DNA from: Leptodontidium sp. MPI-SDFR-AT-0119
Taxonomy: Eukaryota > Ascomycota > Leotiomycetes > Helotiales > Leptodontidiaceae
Length of the DNA stretch: 64,000 nt
Direction of reading: 5' to 3'
Assembly: GCA_020726505.1 (NCBI GenBank)
Contig: JAHLEZ010000001.1
Span: forward strand, 4,588,001-4,652,000
This document shows, piece by piece, positions 55,001 through 64,000 of this stretch (the stretch's first letter is position 1; each line of letters begins with the position of its first letter). Below the pieces are notes generated by a model that saw nothing but the letters and a program-made list of their open reading frames with translations, had not been told where the DNA came from and did not search any database. Made by a program: the position numbers and the translations under genes.

Positions 55001-56147
55001 TCATCGACCCAGACCAAAGAATTCATTGTCAAATTCCCCATGCTGGATTTCTCCACCCCCGCTCATACCCTCATCATCTCCTCCCTCAAAGTACATGTCG
55101 TCAAACATACTGTCCTCTGCCCCAACCATAAGATCTAGATCTAAATCTATGTTGTCGCCCCCACCCATTTCCTGGGCCATACCAAATAGATCGTCTCCTA
55201 ATTTGTTCTGCTCGTCCGTATTTGGGTTTTCGTTGGTCTGATTGGGATTGGGATTGGGATTTCCAAAACTGGATAGATCGAATTCGTTATTCTGGGTTTG
55301 CGAAGTATCTTGATTTTGTGTTGTATCCAGGGAGAAATCCATGTCGTCAAAGTTCAAGGCGGAGTCGCCGTTTTCATTCTCTGCTATATCAAAGAGAGAG
55401 TCGATCGCGGAATTCTGTAGGTCTCCTTCGAGAGCAGGAGCTCCCTCAGTTTTTATGCCTAGACCAATGGGTTTCGAGTCCAGACTTGCATCATTTGACG
55501 AAGCTGGAGGCGTAAGACCTTGGGGAGGGACTTTCACATCCTCGGATGATTGAGTAGCGATTCCTGTTGCAGGTTCTGGTATTGGTGGGTTTGGCTCATT
55601 CGGCGTTTGCTTCTCTGGACTTCTTGTCCTCCTCTCCTCTTTTATTGTTGTTTGCGGAGAGGTGTATAGATCGTCCCCAAGTATACTATTGCCGTTCGAT
55701 GTGTTCATGTCGATCGGCTTTTCTTCTACCACTTCCTCCAATATAGGTACTGGATTCTCTAACGCAATTCGTTTTGCTTTCAGCTCGTCCAGGTCTCTCA
55801 ATAGCACCGATTTCGCGCGAATCTAAGCGCACATTAACAATTGATCCTCAAAGGCTCCTGTTCTTCTTACAATCTCGCATTCGAGGTCATCAAGGGCCAT
55901 GTGGAAGTTCTCGACTGCGCTAGGGATGATTGTCCGCAACCTTGTATTTACAGTCGTGAGGGTCCTGCCACCTTCCTTGTTCGAAGGACGAAGTGCTTTG
56001 CCAGTCTCTATCAACTTTTGGGGGGTTAGTACCATCCATCTCAGGCGTATTCCGCAAATGAGGATTGGGTGAGAAGACACTTACGATGGCATTGATCATG
56101 CTCTGGAGCACATCCAAGGGAGGCTTCGGTCTTCCCCCTTGAGCCAT
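55001..56147 (-). CDS. Mediator subunit candidate, Med2-like
   Basis: Protein of 342 aa from exons 56085-56147, 55871-56014 and 55001-55822, with phase-0 introns (GTAAGT...CCAAAAG and GTAAGA...GCTTAG). The joined N-terminus reads MAQGGRPKPPLDVLQSMINA, then LIETGKALRPSNKEGG, VENFHMALDDLECEI and IRAKSVLLRDLDELKAKRIAL, a helical pair that looks like a coiled-coil bundle. The rest is acidic and disordered, with Asp-rich repeats (DLDLDLMVG) and Asn/Gln/Pro stretches. A short helical head and long acidic tail are typical of tail-module Mediator subunits such as Med2/Med29. The identification rests on overall style and is tentative. The nuclear role is inferred. Confidence 0.6.
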
Positions 56148-58592
56148 TGGAGCTGTACAGACTTGACGGGATAGAGTGCAATAATAGAGTCTGCTGGCGT
56201 AGAATAACACAGGCGTATCTGCTAGGTAATGAATGAACAATGGCGGTTGATAATAGCTGTGAGGAGGAGGAGGAGGAGGCTGTGAGTGTTGGAGAGAAGG
56301 CTGACAAGCAAGAGTGAAGCTTGCAGGCTGCCCTCATTCGGCAAGAAGTTGCCGAATGACGTCCGTGCCCGGAGCCCAATCCAGACCAAACCATCTTTCA
56401 CAAGCACAGCACAAGCACCAACACCAACACCAACACCACTTCAAGTCTCGGATTGTTCTCCCCGTTAGAGACGCGACGCTACTATGGTGAAAGTTTAAAT
56501 GCCTCTAGCTGAGTTTAAGCTTTGAAGTAGAAGAGCTAAAGAGGGTCGTGATGGGGAAGTTGAGTTGAACGTCTGGAATTAGATGTTTGGAAGGACTAGA
56601 AGCTGAGTGAGTAAAGTAGGTTGTGCACAGAACAGCTAGGAGCAGTTCTATTGCCCGGTGCTTTGCTCTCCGAGTTTTGATTTTAAGATTCACTTCATCA
56701 ATTCTCAAGCTTGAAATGCGGCTTTAACATAGTACGTGTGTTCTTCGAGAGAAAGAAGGGGAAGAGCGCACCTACATGGCTGTTGAGTTACAAAAAAAGA
56801 CATGAAAGAAGAAAGAAGCCAAGTGGTAGCCTCTCCCTCCCGGTACTGTATATTCTCACAAGAGTCCCAGCTTGATGCCGGAGTTCTGGCCGTTCACTCT
56901 ATCACATCTCAAATCAACCTCAGTAGCTTCAAATTACAATCTCCACTGGTATTGCTGTCATGCAGGTACCCCTGAAGTAGTGCCTCTCTCGCGCCTCGAC
57001 GCGGTTCATCTCATCCCACCTGAAACCCCAGATAACGAGCGGCATGATCTTCGAGCACATTAGCTTGGCTGTCACGCTGTGCTCTGATGGATGATGATGG
57101 GATGATTAGATACTGCCAGGGAGGCTTAGGCAAAGGCTAAGAATACCGGACGACCGTTGTGGCTGGATGGGGAAGAGGGCGACGTGCTTTTGTCAGAGAC
57201 TGCAGATAAGCAAATCTATTCCAGCAACCAGAGACTTCCTCTGGCTTTATCTTGGGGTCCGTCTCGGCATAATCCTCATTACTCTTCAGAACCTCCGTCC
57301 GTAATGTGCGAGTATCAACCACCACCACGCACGCTGCACTCTGCAGATGCCCCCACCAGGCTATGCAGCTCCATATTGGCCATCTTGTCGCTTCTGGGAG
57401 AGCTTCCATGGTGCAATCAGCGGGAGAAATGGTTGGCTCTGCTGGAGAAATAGGCTTGGCTTGGCTTGCCTGTCCTTGGGGGTCTCCAGAATTGAGAATT
57501 GAATTGGGAATCTGGCATCTGTTGTCTCCGGACTTCCAACCCTGTGTGTCTGTCCTCTGCCAATATGGCAGTATTTCTACTGTACAGGCGTCGCTATACT
57601 TGTAACAATTCTGATGATTATACTGATAGTTAACAAAACAAACACAATAGCTGTAATCACCACTAACTACTAATGCACAACCTACCTAGACCTCATCTTC
57701 TCTTTCTCATGTCTTGAGTCTATACGGTGACATACAAGTACGTCTGCGTGGTGGTGCAGAATGGAACGGTTGCAGAAGACCAACCCAACCCAACCCAACC
57801 CAATCCCAGCCAAGCCCAGCCCAGCAGAACCAGCAGCCCACTCCACTCCACTCCACCCAATTCAACTGGCGCTAAGAAAGCTGCAGCGCAGGCAGGCAGG
57901 CAGGCAGGCTGGCTGGCGGGAAGGCCCTGGATAATCAACTGCCCTACTGCACTGCTGCTAGACCTTCCACTCCCTTCCCTCTCTCCTCTCTCCTCCTGTT
58001 CTCCCAAAAACATCTAATCCAGCAAGTTTCCTCCCCATCGACGGACGTCAAGGAATCGCGAGTGGTTTTCTTCCTCTCTCTCTTCCTGTCGTCTCCTTTC
58101 GCGGTTTCTTTCTTCCATTCCAATCCCACAAGTCAAGTCCTCATCGTCGTCCTCTCGTCGTCGTCGTCCTCGCCTTCTTAACTTTCACATTGGTCTGTCC
58201 TCTCGCAGAGCTTCCCTCTCCGCTTCGTTGTCGTATCACTCGTCTTCATCATCCTTTGAGCTTCATCGCGCATTCAAGTAATAGCGATATTTCTTCCTCT
58301 CGACATTCACCTGTCGTCCTCCGCTTTTCTGCAAAAGGCCATCTATATCGATTTTCGAGTCTCAGCGCCGTTCTTATCGTTCGAGTCATACAAGGACAAG
58401 CAAGGCATCTATCTGCCAGAGCAACATCCTAGGCTCAGCCGCCTTTCCATCTCTCTCTGCTATCCCGGAGTTTTGGCTTGAAAGTACGTTCTGCGAAGTC
58501 GAGACTTTGCTCTGCCGTTGTAATATCACCATCGCATATCTCGTCAGCGCAACTTCGATTCGAATTTCTTCCAGCTTTTGAAAATATCAGCA
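56148..58592. promoter_or_regulatory. 2.4-kb divergent intergenic region and long leader of the RRM gene
   Basis: Carries tandem CCCAA units near 57780-57804, AGGC units near 57892-57908 and a strongly pyrimidine-rich stretch (about 57960-58450, with TCG/CGT triplet repeats) that is probably the 5' leader of the RNA-binding protein gene. No supported gene. Confidence 0.55.
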
Positions 58593-60395
58593 ATGGCAGA
58601 CAACGGTCCTCCCCCTTCCGGCACCCAGTTGCCTCCTCCACCGCAGACGACTGCTGGTGCGCCAGGCTATGAAAATGGGCACAATGGGCAAGCCAACACC
58701 CACATGCCACCACCTCCTCTCGCTCCGGTCATAATCCCGCAGAACACGAACCCGATCCCCACGGCTATCTCATCGCCAATGGGAGAGAATGGAGGAATGA
58801 TGTCCCCGGACAGCGCTGGTGGATTTGTGCGCCGTGCCGCCCCTGAGCCCAACAAGCGCGCGTTGTATGTTGGAGGTCTTGACCCAAGAGTCACGGAAGA
58901 TGTGCTTCGTCAGATCTTTGAGACTACTGGACATGTGCAAAATGTCAAAATCATTCCAGACAAGAATGTAGGTGCCGTACGTATCAAATTTTCTTTCAAA
59001 GTCGAACTCCTGCGGCGTGTTATTGTGCATGGTCGCGCAGAAATAGTCTCGAATTCTCTTTCAACGGGACCTAACAGAACTCCTGCTCTGTTTGGCAGAA
59101 ACATTCACCATAACAAAAAAATTTGTGCACCAAAGGTCGCCTAGCTAACTATTTCTTCCTGCCTTCTAGTCGAAAGGTTTCAACTACGGTTTTGTAGAAT
59201 ACGACGACCCCGGAGCAGCAGAACGAGCCATGCAGACCCTCAACGGCAGACGTGTCCACCAGGCGGTAAGTTATATACTTCTTCTTAGGCTTGACCGCAA
59301 TACTGACTACCTTTTCGCAGGAAATCCGCGTCAACTGGGCCTACCAATCCAACACCTCGAACAAGGAAGATACCTCCAACCACTTCCACATCTTCGTTGG
59401 CGATCTCTCGAATGAAGTCAATGATGAAGTCCTCCTTCAAGCATTCTCCGCCTTCGGCTCAGTCTCTGAGGCTCGTGTTATGTGGGACATGAAGACCGGT
59501 CGATCTCGGGGATACGGCTTCGTTGCTTTCCGCGAGCGCCAGGATGCTGAGAAGGCTCTGAGCTCCATGGATGGAGAGTGGTTGGGATCTCGCGCAATTC
59601 GTTGCAACTGGGCCAACCAAAAGGGACAACCTTCGATCTCTCAGCAACAAGCTATGTCTGCCATGGGCATGACCCCAACTACTCCGTTCGGTCATCACCA
59701 TTTCCCCACCCACGGCGTCCAGAGCTACGACATGATTGTCCAGCAGACCCCCGCTTGGCAAACCACCGTCTACGTTGGCAACCTCACCCCATACACCACC
59801 CAAAATGACCTCATTCCGCTCTTCCAGAACTTTGGATATGTTGTTGAGACCCGCTTCCAAGCTGATCGTGGATTCGCCTTTGTCAAGATGGATTCACATG
59901 AGAACGCGGCCATGGCCATCTGTCAATTGAGCGGCTACAACGTCAATGGCCGACCTCTCAAGTGCAGCGTAAGTGAATCCACGATCTTTCTTAACCTGAT
60001 AAAATCAACTAACTTGAATTCAGTGGGGTAAAGACAAGGCACCTGGTCAACCTGGCTTGGATGGAGCTCAAGCTGCCTGGAGCCCTCAAGCAGCCACTCC
60101 TGGAGGCTACCCTGGAACTCCTTCTCAATACTTCCCTCAATACGGTGGAATGCCTCAACCACAGGGTCCCCAGTCAGCTGGCCCAATGCCTACTGGTCAA
60201 ACCCCTGGTCAATTCCCACCCCAAGGTGGTTATGGTGGTCCAGCCCAGTCTCCCAGCCAATATGCCAACCCCCAAATGTATGGTGGATCTACCAGTGCTG
60301 GTGGTTACGGTCGTGGTCAGCCAACACCAAATGCTCAATGGAGTGCTCCCGCGGCCCAAAACTTTGGAAACGGCTTTGGTGGCTACCAAGGATAG
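58593..60395 (+). CDS. TIA-1/Pub1-like RNA-binding protein with three RRMs
   Basis: Nuclear-cytoplasmic RNA-binding protein of about 496 aa that, by family knowledge, binds U-rich RNA and acts in mRNA stability, splicing and stress granules. Exons are 58593-58967, 59170-59265, 59321-59968 and 60024-60395. RRM1 is about residues 90-163 (ALYVGGLDP, then GFNYGFVEYDDP). RRM2 is about 180-254 (FHIFVGDLS, then SRGYGFVAFRER). RRM3 is about 306-374 (TVYVGNLTP, then RGFAFVKMD). The N-terminus is Pro-rich and the C-terminus Gln/Gly/Pro-rich, prion-like. The first intron has two candidate donors nine bases apart (58968 and 58977); using the second adds Val-Gly-Ala inside RRM1. It has a very long pyrimidine-rich leader. 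Confidence 0.93.
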
Positions 60396-61217
60396 TTCAT
60401 CCGTGGTTTTGCCTCGACCTCGATGCTTTTTTTGTTGCCTTTTTGCTGCGTTTTCTAGTGGTGGGGGACATGAAATCGGGATTTGTTTTCTGCATCTGGT
60501 CTACTCTCTCGTACTGATCTGCTTGCTTCAGCAGGGCCGTTCGGTGCGAAATTTGCATAGGACCCTTTTCATTTGAAGATGCTTTTCTCAATACAAATTC
60601 CTGTGTCTTATTTGTCGGGATGGTGATATCAAGCGTCGACTAAAAGCTATTTTCCTAGGTTATCTTGTCGATGGACATTGTTTGGATACTCTCGGCATTT
60701 TGATTCTTGCCTTCTCTCATTCGCCTCTCGTCCTCATGAGTCCACGAATCTACTATTAGCGACTACCCAATTCCCTACGTCTCAACTTTGCTCTTGTTGT
60801 CGGTATCGAAAGTAGGCGGGTAGTTACATGAGATTTGTAACTGTTGAAAGATTGTAATGACACTTGGTTCGACATGAAAATACCCAGAGATGCTATTATT
60901 TATGACCATACTTGCATTGTGATTTGAGGTAGCTTAGCTGAATAGCGATAAGAAGAATAATCCTAAGCATAAGGTACCGACTAGCTACTGGGGCTGGCAA
61001 GCCCTCCAGACCTAGCTTCAGCCTCATCGTTGGGGAACATTTGATGTCCCACGTGATCCTCCCACTAGCGCGACGCGAATCGCGCTTTGTCAACGCGAGG
61101 CAAGCCAAGTCGCCTTGAGAAAGGGCAGAACATAACAATATCAGGACGATATCTACCTAACGACACACCCGCTCGATGGACTGAACGCAAACCTCCCACA
61201 ACCTCCTGACAGATTGT
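60396..61217. other. Intergenic
   Basis: The 3' UTR of the RRM gene (T-rich near 60420-60440) and the promoter of PIF1 lie here. A GC-rich patch at 61065-61110 contains CGCGA words. No gene was seen. Confidence 0.5.
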
Positions 61218-64000
61218 ATGCCGGCTGGCTTGATCCGCTTTCCGGCCTTCTCACTTGCCTCTCGAGGACTGCTTGCGAGTTGCTGGAAAGCCCGGATTCG
61301 CCCTTGTCTTTCTCCAACTCTCGATGTACCAGCCACGAATCTGCACTACTCTTCAATTGCAGCCGCGATGTTAGGAAAGGCAGTCAAGAACCATGAGGCT
61401 TCAAAGCCAAAGACGCCCCTTGAGAAGCAGTTGTTTCCATCTAGCAGTCCCGCACAGAACGGAAACATCGAAGATCAATTCAAGAAAGCCCGCCCCTCGA
61501 CACAATCTATTGGGGGCTACACTGGCTACAAGAATACCTTTGCAAAACCAGCGATTCCCTCGAAATCAACTAAACCATCGAATCCCCTCCGTGCGAGATC
61601 ACCAAACATAAAGCAAACTTTCAGCAGGACTGCCAGCGTTTCGTCGGTTCCTAGCCTCTCATCAAATGCATCTTCCCTGTCCTCGGTCTTGAGCCGTACA
61701 GACTCATTCCGAGATACACCAGACACAATTGATCTTACCAAGGATATCCCGATTGTTTCGAAGCCCTCTATGTCTAACCAGATGCCAGTCCTCTTTGACG
61801 AAAACGACTTCGACGATGATCTTGACATAGATATAGAGTACGAGCTACCAATGTCTATGGCAGCGCCACCCAAACCATCTCAAAACAAACTTCACCCGAC
61901 GCCCTCTCCGTACGCTCTTCCAAAGCTACCTCCCCAAACCACTCCACAAAATCCAGCGAGCAGTGCGCAAACATGGTCTTCTTCCTCACCGTCACATAAA
62001 TTAACTCCACCTGGCGCTTTGAAGAGACGAGAGCGAGAAGAAGCTGCGGTTCAGGAATCTTCTATAACAGCTGACGATATCCCTAACCCTAACCCTCGGC
62101 CAGTCAAACGGAGAACTCTGCCGTGGCCACAAAAGCGTGCAGAAGAAGACGAGATTGCCCAAATGCGAGAGGAGCAAGACGATGAAATGGCATCTATTGC
62201 TTCGTCTGGATCGCAACCACACACATTTTGTTTTCGATGCAAAGAGACAGGCCATTACGCCAAAGACTGTGCGGCTCTGAAGAAAGGTCAAGGAACGAAA
62301 TGGGATTTCACACCCAAGGAGAAGCGCATGCCGTGGAACAATACTGGCAGCGCAATTGCGGAGGAAAAGAAGAAGTTCAAGGACAAGCAGAAGGCTAGGA
62401 GGACTGCTGAGGATGTGGCTGCTGAACGACGTCACCGCAAAGCGGCTGTGATGACCCCAATTACTTTAAGCCAGGAGCAGCAGAAAGTTCTTGATTTAGT
62501 TGTGAATCAGAGTAAAAGTGTCTTCTTCACTGGATCAGCTGGAACAGGAAAATCGGTACTTATGAGAGCTATCATCGCCGACCTCAGAAAGAAGCACTCA
62601 CGAGAGCCAGACCGTGTTGCGGTTACTGCCTCTACGGGTCTTGCTGCTTGCAATATCGGTGGCGTCACTCTGCACAGCTTTGGAGGCATTGGACTTGGGA
62701 AGGAGGATGTGCCGACACTTGTGAAGAAGATCAAGAGGAATCAGAAAGCGAAGAATCGCTGGATTCGAACAAAGATCCTGATCATCGATGAGATCTCTAT
62801 GGTGGACGGAGATCTATTCGACAAGCTAGAAGGTATCGCAAGATTGATGAGGAATAACGGGCGACCATTCGGCGGGATTCAACTTGTCATCACTGGCGAT
62901 TTCTTCCAATTGCCTCCTGTGCCAGACTTCGACAATAAATCTCGAGGTGTCAAGTTTGCCTTTGATGCTGGTACTTGGTCTACAGCCATTCATCATACAA
63001 TCGGCCTGACTGAAGTGTTCCGACAAAAAGATCCTGGTATTTTCCCCCCTCCAAATATTTTTGCAACGAGCTAACAACTCAGTCTTCGCAAATATGCTTA
63101 ACGAGATGCGTTTGGGTAAGATTACCGACGAAACGATTGCTGCCTTCAGAAAATTGAGCAGGCCAATTCCATATGGAGATGGCCTGGCCTCCACTGAACT
63201 GTATGAGAAAAAAATCGTTTTCACTTTTCGAGATGTTCATACGGCTAACTGCTTTCCAGCTTCCCAACGAGAAATGAAGTTGAGAATTCCAACGCATTTC
63301 GGATGCGGAGCTTGCATGGTAAGAGCTACAAGTACGAGGCTCGAGATACCGGCACCATTACAGACGTCACCATGCGTGATAAGCTACTAGTCAACATGAT
63401 GGCTCCGAAAATGCTCGAGTTGAAGAAGGGGGCTCAGGTTATGTTGATCAAGAATATGGATGATGGCCTGGTAAATGGGTCTTTGGGAAAGGTTTCCGCC
63501 TTTATGAGCGAGAAGACATTCGAAATGTACGACAAGAACCCGGACCTGTTCGACGACGAAATCGGCGACGAAGACCTGACTCAAGAGGCGCAAGAGGAGC
63601 GATCGAAAATCAGAGCATCCTTCTCATCTATGAAGGAATCAACAGCTGATGCGGGCCGGCTATATCCTCTCGTCAAATTCTCAGCTGCCGACGGAACTGT
63701 TAGGGCTATTCTTGTTCAGCCAGAAGAATGGAAGGTGGAATTGCCCAGTGGGGAGGTACAGGCTCAACGATCACAGCTCCCGCTCATTCTTGCCTGGGCA
63801 CTTTCTATTCATAAAGCGCAAGGACAAACTCTTGAACGAGTCAAAATCGACCTCAAAAAGATTTTCGAGAAGGGACAGGCATATGTTGCTCTTAGCCGAG
63901 CTACCAGCCAAGCTGGACTCGAGGTGCAGAACTTCGACAAGAACAAGGTCATGGCTCATCCAAGAGTTGCAGAATTCTACAATAGCTTATACAGTGTGAA
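61218..64000 (+). CDS. pif1: PIF1-family 5'-3' DNA helicase (3' end beyond window)
   Basis: Superfamily 1B helicase that acts on telomeres, G-quadruplexes and mitochondrial DNA. Exons are 61218-63036, 63083-63200 and 63260 to beyond 64000; the last frame is still open at the edge. Joins restore [17 protein letters not shown] and [16 protein letters not shown]. The first 50 residues are Arg/Ser-rich with no acidic residue before Asp36, like a mitochondrial presequence. A second in-frame ATG at 61368 (Met51) could start a nuclear form, as in yeast. A zinc knuckle, C338-x2-C341-x4-H346-x4-C351, precedes the motor. Walker A is [13 protein letters not shown] (about 437-449) and Walker B is [11 protein letters not shown]. 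Later motifs are [24 protein letters not shown] and [10 protein letters not shown]. Confidence 0.94.
62229..62270 (+). other. CCHC zinc knuckle encoded in PIF1
   Basis: Encodes [14 protein letters not shown], spacing C-x2-C-x4-H-x4-C, a canonical retroviral-type zinc knuckle that usually binds single-stranded nucleic acid. It lies in the disordered N-terminal region about 90 residues before the Walker A motif. Confidence 0.9.

Noticed and set aside
59099..59136. Possible poison exon in the first intron of the RRM gene
   Set aside because: An AG-flanked 38-nt block ends at a weak GTCGCC donor; it contains a stop, but splice signals are too poor to call.

Overview
The window is nuclear DNA of a filamentous ascomycete (Pezizomycotina). 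The evidence is spliced genes with short introns (mostly 45-110 nt, with GT donors and CTAAC/CTGAC-type branch sites), cytosine-rich leaders, and a recognisable fungal gene set. A leotiomycete-like fungus is a guess from protein style only. Gene density is moderate, with about 20 supported protein-coding genes plus one pseudogene, separated by long AT-rich or low-complexity intergenic stretches. No tRNA, rRNA, CRISPR or intact transposon was recognised.

Layout, left to right. A two-repeat Myb/SANT factor (558-1559, minus) has 4.3 kb of non-coding DNA upstream. Next is PRP8, the spliceosome core (5882-13151, minus, three exons), head-to-head with ribosomal protein eL34 (13481-14293, plus, four exons) across a 329-bp shared promoter. 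Then come a vacuolar alkaline phosphatase of the Pho8 type (15246-17133), a small Cys-rich protein (18011-18316), a predicted small secreted protein (19292-19755) and an F-box protein (20467-22074, minus). A membrane-anchored pepsin-like protein lacking the first catalytic Asp (23391-25489, minus) is divergent from a GPI-type carboxylesterase (28066-29951). They are followed by a 44-codon ORF (30835-30969, minus), a SAM methyltransferase (31544-32425, minus) and a decayed 2EXR-like gene whose three in-frame stops are all TAG (about 32670-33110).

The middle and right parts hold a tandem-PH-domain protein (34184-35575), a four-exon Cys-rich protein of unknown function (36863-38680, minus), an Mpv17/PMP22-family membrane protein (40280-41160), an unknown protein (41802-42734) and a Pex11-family peroxin (43489-44418, minus). 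After these come four hypothetical genes, a second small secreted Cys-rich protein (47573-47979, minus), an ORF split by one TAG (52643-53299), a Mediator-Med2-like candidate (55001-56147, minus), a TIA-1/Pub1-type three-RRM protein (58593-60395), and a PIF1 helicase that runs off the right edge (61218 to beyond 64000).

The genes do not form an obvious pathway or cluster. They are mostly housekeeping genes (splicing, translation, peroxisome, transcription, genome maintenance) interspersed with lineage-specific secreted or unknown proteins. I did not find a clearly new multi-gene system. The most unusual local features are a duplicated branch-site segment in a PRP8 intron, a pseudo-aspartyl protease with receptor-like architecture, the single-TAG ORF, the decayed 2EXR gene, and PIF1 with two plausible starts and a zinc knuckle. 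Exon boundaries were placed by hand from splice signals and frame continuity and have not been checked against transcripts.
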